From: Dactylosporangium siamense
Lineage (GTDB): Bacteria > Actinomycetota > Actinomycetes > Mycobacteriales > Micromonosporaceae
Assembly: GCF_016862795.1 (NCBI RefSeq)
Contig: NZ_BONQ01000096.1
Span: 62,001 to 126,000, forward strand
Reading direction: 5' to 3'
DNA length: 64,000 bases
Part shown: piece by piece, positions 51,198-59,068 of the stretch
Numbering within the stretch: position 1 is the stretch's first letter
How the letters are laid out: every line of letters begins with the position of its first letter
The notes under the pieces: model-generated
What the model saw: the letters and a program-made list of their open reading frames with translations, nothing else
Database searches by the model: none
What the model was told of the DNA's origin: nothing
Program-made: the position numbers and the translations under genes

Positions 51198-51341
51198 GAG
51201 GCTGATCCGGGGTGGGTGAGCCCGTCCGGCGGATGACGGGGCGTCCCCCTCGCGGGGGATGGAGGTTCCGTCGCGGTGCGGGCGACCGGTGCGCCCGCGG
51301 GTCCGTACGGTGCCGGTCCGACTTCGAATCAGGGGTACCAG

Positions 51342-52598
51342 ATGCGGCTCTTTCTTTTGCGTTTCCTGCTCTTCCTGGCGCCGGCCGTCCTCGCCGTCGC
51401 GACCGCCGTCGACCCCGCCCTGGGCGACGCGCAGGGCACCGGCGTCTACCGGGCGCACCCGGACGCGACCCAGTGGCACTCGCTGCTGCTGCACTGGTCG
51501 TGGCTGCTGTTCGCGCCGGCGTTCCTGGGGCTGCTCGCGCCGATCCGGCGGCGGGGTGCGGTGCTGGCCCGGATCACCTGGTGCGCGGTCGTGTTCGGGC
51601 TGGTGACGTTCGCCGCGTTGATGGCGTACGACCTGGCGCTGCTCGCGATGGAGCAGACACTGCCCGACGGCGACGTGGCGCGGGTCGACGCGACGTTCCA
51701 GGGGATGGGCTGGGCGGTGTGGGGCTGGCAGGTGCCGGGCCTCGCCGGCTGGGCCGTCGCGCTGCTGCTGACCCCGGTCACGGCGGCGTACGCGAAGGTC
51801 ATCTCGTGGTGGACGGCGGGCGCGGCGCTGCTCGGCTCGGTGCTGTACCTGCAGTTCGCGATCTCCCCGCTGCCGGTCAACCTCGCCGGCCCGGTGGTGA
51901 TGGTCGTCGCGTACACGATCGCGGGGTGGGAGGTCGGCCGGTTCCGCACGCCGGCCGAACCGGCGACGTTCGGCGTGTTCCAGGACCGGGTCGGGCGCTT
52001 CGGCCTGGTCGCCGCGCCGGTGGTCTTCGGGGCGGGCCTGCTGACCGTGCCGGGCCTGACGCCGGACGTCGCGGCGGCGGTGCGGCAGCCGGGGCTGGCG
52101 CAGGCGAGCGCGTGGCTGCTGCACGTGGCGTGGCTGCTGTTCGTGCCGGGGATGCTGCTGCTGATGCGGCGCGGCCGGCGGTTCACGACCGTCGCGGCGG
52201 CGGTCACGGCGTTCGCGCTGATGCACTTCAGCGGGCTGATGGTCGGCGACTACAGCGACCTGGCGGTGCGCCTCACGGTGCCGGAGGACGCCGCCGTGAA
52301 GGTCGGCGACACGTTCGGTGGCTACGCGCTGTTCACGGTCGGCTGGGCGGTCCCGGCGATGCTGCTGAGCCTGCTCGGGCTGATCGCGGTGCCGATCGGC
52401 GCGGCCGCCGACGGCCTGGTCCGCTGGTGGGTGCCGGTGCTGACCGGGCTCGGGGTGGTGGCGTTCCTCGCCGTCGGGGTCGGTCCGCTGTCGGTGCTCA
52501 GCCCGCTGCTGCTCCTCGCCGGGTACGGTCTCCTGGCCCGGGCGCTGCCCCCACGCCGGGAGGCGCCGGTGGCCGAGCCGGCGCCGGTGGCCGCCTGA
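51342..52598 (+). CDS. Polytopic membrane protein with internal duplication
   Basis: A 418-residue integral membrane protein with roughly ten or more helices, function unknown. Two halves share a pattern: LLLHWSWLLFAPAFLGLL (about residue 48) with LLHVAWLLFVPGMLLLM (about 264), and DLALLAMEQTLPDGDVARVDATFQGMG with DLAVRLTVPEDAAVKVGDTFGGYA. The repeated LP-x-(D/E)-AV-x-D-x-TF segments are probably matching loops. AGGGG lies a few bases before the ATG at 51342. The stop codon is in the loop of a strong hairpin. It is divergent from the two-component system, a possible target. Confidence 0.82.
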   Translation: MRLFLLRFLLFLAPAVLAVATAVDPALGDAQGTGVYRAHPDATQWHSLLLHWSWLLFAPAFLGLLAPIRRRGAVLARITWCAVVFGLVTFAALMAYDLALLAMEQTLPDGDVARVDATFQGMGWAVWGWQVPGLAGWAVALLLTPVTAAYAKVISWWTAGAALLGSVLYLQFAISPLPVNLAGPVVMVVAYTIAGWEVGRFRTPAEPATFGVFQDRVGRFGLVAAPVVFGAGLLTVPGLTPDVAAAVRQPGLAQASAWLLHVAWLLFVPGMLLLMRRGRRFTTVAAAVTAFALMHFSGLMVGDYSDLAVRLTVPEDAAVKVGDTFGGYALFTVGWAVPAMLLSLLGLIAVPIGAAADGLVRWWVPVLTGLGVVAFLAVGVGPLSVLSPLLLLAGYGLLARALPPRREAPVAEPAPVAA

Positions 52599-52610
52599 GC
52601 GGCCACCGGC
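52583..52610 (+). terminator. Hairpin with the stop codon in its loop
   Basis: GCCGGTGGCCGC (52583-52594) pairs perfectly with GCGGCCACCGGC (52599-52610); the four-base loop CTGA contains the TGA stop of the membrane protein. It lies between convergent genes. No T tract follows. Confidence 0.75.
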
Positions 52611-52638
52611 CGTCAGCCGGCCGTCAGTCAGCCGTCAG
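52609..52638. repeat. 11-bp tandem triplication at the P450 3' end
   Basis: GCCGTCAG recurs at 52609, 52620 and 52631 with an 11-bp period. On the minus strand each unit reads CTGACGGC and contains TGA. The P450 gene ends in the rightmost unit; the other two are downstream duplicates. Confidence 0.85.
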
Positions 52639-53789
52639 TCCAGGGCGACGCGCAGGTGGCGGGGGCCGCGCAGGACCGCGCTCGGGCGGTATTCCGGCGG
52701 GTCCTCCAGGAGGCGGGCCCGGGCCAGGACCGGGGCGAGGGCCCGCAGCGCCACCTGCGCCTCCAGGCGGGCCATGGGCGCGCCGAAACAGTAGTGGATG
52801 CCGTCGCCGAAGCCGAGGTGCTGCACCGGGCGGCGGTCCGGGTCGAAGCGGTCCGGGTCGCTGACGTGGCCCGGGTCGCGGTTGCCGGCGGCGAGGACCA
52901 GGGTGATCGAGGCACCCGCCGGGATGGTGGTGCCGCCGATCGGGATGTCGTCGAGCGCGGTGCGCCACGGCAGGAACTGCACCGGCGGGTCCCAGCGCAG
53001 CACCTCCTCGACGAAGGGGACCACGAACGCCGGGTCGTCGAGGATCCGGTCCAGCCAGCGCGGCTGGCGCAGCAGGAGCAGCGACGAGTTGGCGATCAGG
53101 TTGACGGTCGTCTCGTGGCCGGCGATGAGCAGCAGCAGCGCGGTGCTGACCAGTTCGTCGCGGGTGAGGCGGCCGTCGGGGCCGTCGTCGTTGGCGAGGG
53201 CGCGCAGCAGGCCCGGCTCCGGGTCGGCGTCGACGAGGTCGCCGAGGTAGTCGGCGAGCTCGCGGAACGCCGCCGACTGCCGTGGATGCTCGGCGGTGGC
53301 GAGGGCCTCGTCGATCCACGCCTTGAAGCGGGGCTCGTCGGCCAGGGGCACCCCCAGCAGCTCGCAGATGACGAGGACCGGCAGCGGGTAGGCGAACTGG
53401 TCGACGAGGTCCGCGGTGGAGGCCGGCAGGTCCGCGACGAGCCGGTCGACGATGCCCTCGAAGGACTGCTGCAGGTCGGCGACGAGCGTCGGGCGGTGCG
53501 GCGGGCCGAACTGCCGGGTGGCGAGGCGGCGCAGCCGGTCGTGCTCGGGCGGGTCGGTCCGCAGGAAGCTCGGCACCAGCCCGATCGGGTCGGTGGACGG
53601 GTCGTACGCGGAGCTGACCCTCGGGTCGTGCAGCAGCGCGGAGATCTCCTGGAACGTGGTCACCAGCCAGGTGCCGTCGGGTTCCCGGCCGACGGGGGTC
53701 CGCCGCAGCGACGTGTACAGCGGATACGGGTCGTGCCGGTTCACCGGGTCCAGGACCGCGCCGAAGACGGAGCCGACGGAGATCGTCAT
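52635..53789 (-). CDS. Cytochrome P450
   Basis: A 384-residue class I bacterial P450 monooxygenase. The I-helix oxygen-activation motif is LLIAGHETTVNL near residue 223, ExxR is FVEEVLRWDPP near residue 267, and the heme-thiolate loop is LGFGDGIHYCFGAPMARLE with Cys near residue 333. The substrate is unknown. ATG at 53789 overlaps the stop of the upstream ferredoxin/reductase gene (ATGA), so electron donor and acceptor are made together. The 3' end is within an 11-bp triplication. Confidence 0.95.
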   Translation of the reverse strand: MTISVGSVFGAVLDPVNRHDPYPLYTSLRRTPVGREPDGTWLVTTFQEISALLHDPRVSSAYDPSTDPIGLVPSFLRTDPPEHDRLRRLATRQFGPPHRPTLVADLQQSFEGIVDRLVADLPASTADLVDQFAYPLPVLVICELLGVPLADEPRFKAWIDEALATAEHPRQSAAFRELADYLGDLVDADPEPGLLRALANDDGPDGRLTRDELVSTALLLLIAGHETTVNLIANSSLLLLRQPRWLDRILDDPAFVVPFVEEVLRWDPPVQFLPWRTALDDIPIGGTTIPAGASITLVLAAGNRDPGHVSDPDRFDPDRRPVQHLGFGDGIHYCFGAPMARLEAQVALRALAPVLARARLLEDPPEYRPSAVLRGPRHLRVALD

Positions 53790-55444
53790 CGGGTCCCCCC
53801 GACGAACGCCGCGGACCGGGAGCTGGGATCGTGCCCGGTGACCACGACCGTCGCGTCGCGGGCCAGGAACTTCGGGTCCGGCACGTCGGCGGCCACCGGC
53901 ACCATCGTCTCCGGCTGGTCCACGGTGGTGAACCGGGGCGGGAACGGCGCGGCCTGCTCGATCAGCCGCTCGTAGAACGGCAGCCACTTGCCGTGGTTGA
54001 AGGTGACCGCGCCGGTCAGCCGGCCCTTGTACCCGTACGCGGCGGCGAAGCGGCGTTGCTCCACCGAGCCCTGGGTGACGACGACCTCATCGGCGAACGT
54101 GGGCACGCCGACGGCCTTGATGTTGGTGCCGAACTGCAGCGACCAGAACGTCGGCATGTGCAGGTGCGGCCAGCGGTCCGACTCGTCGCTGACCATGTTG
54201 TGCGCGGCGACCTCGGCCTGGGCGACCGCGTTGGCCCAGTGCTCCAGGGCCAGGAACTGGTAGCCGAACATCGCGTTCGGTGCCCGGGCCACGTCGCCGG
54301 CGACGAACACGTCGTCGAGGACGAGCCCGTTGACGTCGAAGGCGCGGCAGCCGGCGTCGCAGGCGAGCCCCCACGGGCCGACCGCGAGACCCGAGTCGCG
54401 GAGCCACTCGACGTTGCGGACCCCGCCGAGCGCGGCGACGACGACGGCGACGTCGGCCTGGGTGCCGTCGGAGAAGCGGGCCCGGCGGACCCGCCCGTCG
54501 GGGTCGCCCTCGATCGCCTCGACGGTGACCCCGCAGCGCAGGTCGACGCCGTGCTCCCGCTGCAGGTCGGCGGCGACGGCACCGATGACCCCGCCGAGCG
54601 CGCCGGCGAGGGGCGTCGCGGCGGCCTCCGCGACGATGACGTCCAGGCCCATCGACCGGCAGGTGGAGGCGACCTCGGAACCGGCGAACCCGGCCCCGAT
54701 GACCAGCACCCGCGGCGCCGGGCCGGAGGGCCGGTCGGGGTCGCCGGCCGGCGGCGGCACGGTGCTGAGGTGGGCGGCGGCGCCGTACGGGGCGATGGCC
54801 GCGAGGCGTTCGTGCAGGTGCATGGCGTCGTCGCGGGTGCGCAGCACGAACATGCCGTCCAGCGCCGCCTCGACCGGGTCGGGCCACGGCCGGGCCCGGA
54901 CACCGGTGGTGATCAGCAGCCGGTCGAACGGCACGGACGTGTTGTCGTCCAGGCGGACCCGGCGTTCGGCGAGGTCCAGGCCGACGGCGGTGACGCCGAG
55001 CCGCCAGGTGGCGTCGAGGTCGCCGCGGTGCGGCAGCGCGGTCCCGTGCGGCGCGACCCGGCCGCTGAGCGCCTGCTTCGACAGCGGCGGCCGGTCGTAC
55101 GGTTCGCAGTCCTCGCAGTCGACGAGGGTCAGCGACCCGGTGAACCCCTCCTCCCGCAGCGCCTCGGCGGCGCGCAGCCCGGCGAGGGACGCGCCGACGA
55201 TCACGATGCGGTTCGGGCGGTCCTCGACGTGCACCGGCGGCATGTCCTGCACCGACAGCCGGTCGATCTGGATCGCCTGCACGGGGCAGGCGGCCGCGGC
55301 CCGGTGGACGCGTTCGCGCTGGTCCTCGGCGGGGGACGGGTCGTACATGAGGGCCTCGTCGCCCTGCATCTGGAACGACGACGGCGCGAGGAACGCGCAC
55401 TGGGCGTAGCCCTGACACTTGGTGAGATCAACTACCACGCGCAT
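53786..55444 (-). CDS. Fused ferredoxin and FAD-dependent ferredoxin reductase
   Basis: A 552-residue redox protein. Residues 1-65 are a 3Fe-4S-type ferredoxin (cysteines in KCQGYAQC and AAACPVQ). From about residue 77 a pyridine-nucleotide-dependent FAD reductase follows, with IVIVGASLAGLRAAEALR (FAD site), VLVIGAGFAGSEVAS (NAD(P)H site) and DVFVAGDVAR. It would pass electrons from NAD(P)H to the P450 encoded immediately downstream, making a two-protein system. Separate ferredoxin and reductase are more usual. The gene heads the operon and is divergent from nothing close; a kinase gene ends 34 bases upstream. Confidence 0.94.
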   Translation of the reverse strand: MRVVVDLTKCQGYAQCAFLAPSSFQMQGDEALMYDPSPAEDQRERVHRAAAACPVQAIQIDRLSVQDMPPVHVEDRPNRIVIVGASLAGLRAAEALREEGFTGSLTLVDCEDCEPYDRPPLSKQALSGRVAPHGTALPHRGDLDATWRLGVTAVGLDLAERRVRLDDNTSVPFDRLLITTGVRARPWPDPVEAALDGMFVLRTRDDAMHLHERLAAIAPYGAAAHLSTVPPPAGDPDRPSGPAPRVLVIGAGFAGSEVASTCRSMGLDVIVAEAAATPLAGALGGVIGAVAADLQREHGVDLRCGVTVEAIEGDPDGRVRRARFSDGTQADVAVVVAALGGVRNVEWLRDSGLAVGPWGLACDAGCRAFDVNGLVLDDVFVAGDVARAPNAMFGYQFLALEHWANAVAQAEVAAHNMVSDESDRWPHLHMPTFWSLQFGTNIKAVGVPTFADEVVVTQGSVEQRRFAAAYGYKGRLTGAVTFNHGKWLPFYERLIEQAAPFPPRFTTVDQPETMVPVAADVPDPKFLARDATVVVTGHDPSSRSAAFVGGTR

Positions 55445-55478
55445 GAGCCAACGGTCACCCCCGGCCGCGGCGGTCGCC

Positions 55479-56573
55479 TCACCCCACGAGGACGGCGGCG
55501 GAACTGGGCAGGATCGCGCGGACGACGGTGCCGGCGCCCGGCGCGCTCATCACGTCGAGGGTGCCGCCGACGAGCTCGGCCCGTTCCCGCATGGAGCGCA
55601 GCCCGAGCCGGCCGGGCCGCCCCGCCGCGCCGCCCGCCGCGCCGCCTGATTTGCCGCCTGACGCGCTCAGCCGGAACCCGACGCCGTCGTCGACGACCTC
55701 GAGGACCACCCGGGTGTCGTCGCCGGCGAGGCGCACCGTCACCTGGGAGGCACCCGCGTGCCGGGCGGCGTTGCCGAGGGCCTCCAGGGCGATGCGGTAC
55801 AGCGCCTCCTCCACCTGCGGGCTGACGGCCGGTTCGGCGTCCAGTTGCAGGCCCCAGCCGGGCGGGACGGCACCGGTGCCGGGCGCGAAGTGCAGCGCGT
55901 CGACGATGCGCCGCAGCGCCGCGGCGAGGCCGGCGCCGACCAGGGTCTCCGGGCGGAGCCGGACGATGATGCCGCGCAGGTCGCTCAGCCCGGCGCTGGC
56001 CGTCTCCTGGATCCAGGCGAGGGACGCCTGCGCGTTGGCGGGATCGCCGTGCACCAGCTCCGCCGCGGTGCCGGCGCCGAGGCTGATGCCGTACAGGGTC
56101 TGCACCACCGAGTCGTGCAGCTCCCGGGCGAGCTGCTCACGCTCGCGGGTCGCCCGGGGGGCGTCGGTGCCCAGCGCCAGGGCGGCCGCCGCGGCGAACG
56201 CCTCCAGCCGGCGCGGGTGCGGCGGGCGGCGGTGCCCGGTGGCGACGAGCGCGCCGGGGACGCCGGCCTGGCCGGGCAGCGGCACGCAGCAGACCGCGCC
56301 GCGCCGCACCGGCCGCCCGGACCGCATCGCCGCGCCCGCGATCTCGGCCACGATCCCGGCGATCCCGGCCACGGTCCCGTCGACCGCCTCCTCCCCAGCC
56401 CGGTTCGGGCGGGCGGGGAAGGTGGAGGCGGCCCGGACGCGGCCGGTCGCGTCGACGACCAGGACCGCCGCCGCCGGCAGGGCGAGGGCGGCCCGGTCGC
56501 ACACCGACCGCAGGACCTCCTCCGCCGGCGTGCCGGCGCGCAGGGCCGTGTGCAGCGCCGTGAGGTGCCTCAA
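55479..56573 (-). CDS. GAF-domain NarL-type sensor histidine kinase
   Basis: A 364-residue soluble kinase. A GAF-like domain covers about residues 10-155, then the phosphoacceptor motif REQLARELHDSVVQTLYGISLGAG near residue 158 and the ATPase domain with IALEALGNAARHA and GRLGLRSMRERAELVGG. A Gly/Ala-rich insert (SGGKSGGAAGGAAG) lies in the ATP-lid region. The start is inferred as TTG at 56573, which overlaps the upstream regulator's stop as TTGA; no ATG or GTG begins the domain. No membrane helices, so it senses a cytoplasmic signal. Confidence 0.87.
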   Translation of the reverse strand: MRHLTALHTALRAGTPAEEVLRSVCDRAALALPAAAVLVVDATGRVRAASTFPARPNRAGEEAVDGTVAGIAGIVAEIAGAAMRSGRPVRRGAVCCVPLPGQAGVPGALVATGHRRPPHPRRLEAFAAAAALALGTDAPRATREREQLARELHDSVVQTLYGISLGAGTAAELVHGDPANAQASLAWIQETASAGLSDLRGIIVRLRPETLVGAGLAAALRRIVDALHFAPGTGAVPPGWGLQLDAEPAVSPQVEEALYRIALEALGNAARHAGASQVTVRLAGDDTRVVLEVVDDGVGFRLSASGGKSGGAAGGAAGRPGRLGLRSMRERAELVGGTLDVMSAPGAGTVVRAILPSSAAVLVG

Positions 56574-57217
56574 CTGGGTGCCGCCGCGTGGACCGGCACG
56601 AGCCCGACCCGCATCGCGTACAGGGCGGCCTGCGTGCGACTCTCCGCGTTGAGTTTCTGCAGGATGTTGCTCACGTGCGTCTTCACCGTCTGCGGCGCGA
56701 TGTGCAGCTCCCGGGCGATCTGCCCGTTGGCGCGGCCCCGGGCCAGCAGCACCAGGACCTCCTCCTCGCGGCGGGTGAGCTGCGGCGGCGCGGCGGGCAC
56801 GTGCACGTCCCGGACCAGGCGGGCGGCGACCGCCGGCGACAGCTGCACCTGGCCGGCCGCCGCGGCCCGCACGGCCCGGTGCAGCTCCTCCGAGGAGGTG
56901 TCCTTCAGCAGGTACCCGACCGCGCCGGCGTGCAGGGCGTCGGCGATGAGCTGCGGCTCGAGATAGCCGCTGAGGGCGACGACCTCGACCCCGGGCAGCT
57001 CGCGGCGGATCACGGTGGTCGCGGAGATACCGTCGAGGACCGGCATGAGCAGGTCCATCAGGACGAGGTCGGGTCGCAGCTCGTGGGCCAGGCGCACGGC
57101 CTCGCGCCCGTCGCCGGCGAGGCCGACGGTCTCCAGGTCGCCGCTGAGGGACAGGAAGCCGCGCAGGCCCTCGCGGACCATGGCGTGGTCGTCGGCGATC
57201 AAGATCTTGATACTCAT
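56570..57217 (-). CDS. NarL/FixJ-family response regulator
   Basis: A 215-residue regulator cotranscribed ahead of the GAF kinase. Receiver motifs are IADDH near residue 7, Asp in LVLMDLLMPVLDG near residue 54, and LLKDTSSEE. The LuxR helix-turn-helix is LTRREEEVLVLLARGRANGQIAREL with VKTHVSNILQKL. All key residues are intact. The stop overlaps the kinase TTG start. The regulator-first order is the reverse of the other NarL systems here. Confidence 0.94.
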   Translation of the reverse strand: MSIKILIADDHAMVREGLRGFLSLSGDLETVGLAGDGREAVRLAHELRPDLVLMDLLMPVLDGISATTVIRRELPGVEVVALSGYLEPQLIADALHAGAVGYLLKDTSSEELHRAVRAAAAGQVQLSPAVAARLVRDVHVPAAPPQLTRREEEVLVLLARGRANGQIARELHIAPQTVKTHVSNILQKLNAESRTQAALYAMRVGLVPVHAAAPS

Positions 57218-57363
57218 CGCCGCGCGCTATACCCCGGTGCGGCGGCGAATCACCACGTCCCAGGTGCCGTTCGGAGTACGCCGAATGGGGGAGGACCAAG
57301 GTCGCCGCCACCGACCGACCGTGGCGTGATGTAAGGCACCGAGAAGGCGGGCACCGTTGCACC

Positions 57364-58002
57364 GTGACGCCCAACTTGCGCCGGCTGGGCCGGTTTTCGC
57401 TGGTGGGAGCCGGCGGTGTGGTGGTCAACAACAGCGCGTTGCTCGTGCTGCACGGGGGGTTCGGACTGGCGCTGCTGCCCGCCACCGTCGCCTCGGTCGA
57501 ACTCGCGATGGTCACCAACTACGTGCTGCACGAACTGTGGACGTTCCGGCACCAACGCAGTTCCGACAGACCCAACGGCCGCCGGCTGTCGCTGCAGCGC
57601 TTCGCCTACTTCAGCCTGGCCGGCCTCGCCGCGTTGCCCGTCAACGTCGTAGCGGTCCAGCTGCTGGTCGCCCTCGGCATGCACTACCTGCCCGCGAACC
57701 TGATCGGCATCGTCGCCGGGTTCGCCGTCAACTTCGCCGTCAGCTCGAAGTGGATTTGGAGTGAACGCACCGATGGAACAGCTGGTGTTGACCATTCTCA
57801 CCCTGATCTCGCTGGTGCTGACAGTGCAGGCGGCGCATGCGTTGTACCTCATGATCTATACGTGGGACCGGCCGGAGGCCGGCGACAGGGCGCGGGTGCC
57901 CGATCGACGTGCTACGCCGGCACTCTCCTTCACCGCCATCCTCCCGGCACGGCACGAGGAGGAGGTCATCCAGCACACCATCGCCCGCGCCGCGTCCGCT
58001 GA
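57364..58002 (+). CDS. GtrA family membrane protein with overlapping C-terminal extension
   Basis: GtrA proteins are small four-helix membrane proteins that assist glycan or lipid-linked sugar translocation. Residues 1-132 match this: FSLVGAGGVVVNNSALLVL, AMVTNYVLHELWTFR, and NFAVSSKWIW as the usual end. In this frame no stop follows, and 80 more residues (His-, Gly- and Arg-rich) are read in overlap with the next gene for 242 bases. Those codons are shaped by the other frame, so the tail is probably accidental. GTG at 57364 starts the gene. It heads a surface-glycan gene group. Confidence 0.82.
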   Translation: MTPNLRRLGRFSLVGAGGVVVNNSALLVLHGGFGLALLPATVASVELAMVTNYVLHELWTFRHQRSSDRPNGRRLSLQRFAYFSLAGLAALPVNVVAVQLLVALGMHYLPANLIGIVAGFAVNFAVSSKWIWSERTDGTAGVDHSHPDLAGADSAGGACVVPHDLYVGPAGGRRQGAGARSTCYAGTLLHRHPPGTARGGGHPAHHRPRRVR

Positions 58003-59068
58003 CTACCCGCCGCACCTGGTGCAGATCCTCGTGGTCTGCTCCGCCGACGACGTCGGCACGATCGAACAGGCCCAGGCGCAGGTGAACCGGCTGCGCGCGA
58101 TGGGCCGCACCAACGTCGAGGTGGTCGTCTTCGACGACGGGCCGATCAACAAGCCGCACGGGCTCAACACCGCGCTGCGGTACGCCACGAACGACGTCGT
58201 CGCCATCTTCGACGCGGAGGACGAGGTCCAGCCGCAGCTGTTCGACATCGTCAACACCATCATGTCGGAGGAGGACGTCGGCTGTGTGCAGGCCGGCGTG
58301 CAGCTGATGAACTTCCAGTCCAACTGGTACTCGACGTTCAACGTCCTGGAGTACTTCTTCTGGTTCCGCAGCCGGCTGCACTACCACGCGAAGAACGGCG
58401 CGATCCCGCTCGGCGGCAACACCGTCTTCTTCAAACGGACGCTGATCGAGCGCCTCGGCGGCTGGGACGAGTCGAACCTGACCGAGGACGCCGACATCGG
58501 CCTGCGCCTGTCCAGCATGGGGGAGAAGGTCCGGGTGGTCTACGACGACCGCTACGTCACGAAGGAGGAGACGCCACCGACGCTGCAGAGCTTCATCAAG
58601 CAGCGGACCCGGTGGTGTCAAGGCTTCATGCAGACCCTCGGCAAAGGCACCTGGAAGCTGATGCCGACCCGCCGCCAGCGGTTCCTCGCCTGGTACACCC
58701 TGGCGTTCCCGCACGTGCAGGCGATGCTCGGGGTGTACCTGCCGGTGGCGCTGCTCAGCGCGTTCGTGCTGACGGTGCCGGTGCCGATCGCGATGCTGTC
58801 GTGGCTGCCGGTGCTCATGCTCGGCGCCCACTTCGTGATGAGTGTCGTCGGGCTGTACGAGTTCACCGGCGCGCACGGGCTGAAGGCCACCCCCGGCACG
58901 GTCGTGAAGATGGCGATCACCTGGTTCCCGTACCAGATGGTGCTGTCCTACGCGGCGGCCCGCGCCCTGTGGCGGCAGGTCAAGGGCGAACGCAACTGGG
59001 AGAAGACGGCCCACGTCGGTGCGCACCGCACCGCGGCGGAGACAGCGGAGCTGACCAATGTCGGCTGA
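57761..59068 (+). CDS. Processive family 2 glycosyltransferase (BcsA-like)
   Basis: A 435-residue membrane glycosyltransferase. The N-terminal helix is followed by a GT-A domain with AIFDAED (DxD-type), NLTEDADIGLRL (TED) and KQRTRWCQGFMQT (QxxRW), the signature of cellulose-, hyaluronan- or chitin-synthase-like enzymes. Three or more helices follow in the C-terminal part. Product unknown. GTG at 57761 and ATG at 57773 are both plausible starts. It overlaps the GtrA frame upstream and the next gene by 11 bases. Confidence 0.93.
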   Translation: MNAPMEQLVLTILTLISLVLTVQAAHALYLMIYTWDRPEAGDRARVPDRRATPALSFTAILPARHEEEVIQHTIARAASADYPPHLVQILVVCSADDVGTIEQAQAQVNRLRAMGRTNVEVVVFDDGPINKPHGLNTALRYATNDVVAIFDAEDEVQPQLFDIVNTIMSEEDVGCVQAGVQLMNFQSNWYSTFNVLEYFFWFRSRLHYHAKNGAIPLGGNTVFFKRTLIERLGGWDESNLTEDADIGLRLSSMGEKVRVVYDDRYVTKEETPPTLQSFIKQRTRWCQGFMQTLGKGTWKLMPTRRQRFLAWYTLAFPHVQAMLGVYLPVALLSAFVLTVPVPIAMLSWLPVLMLGAHFVMSVVGLYEFTGAHGLKATPGTVVKMAITWFPYQMVLSYAAARALWRQVKGERNWEKTAHVGAHRTAAETAELTNVG

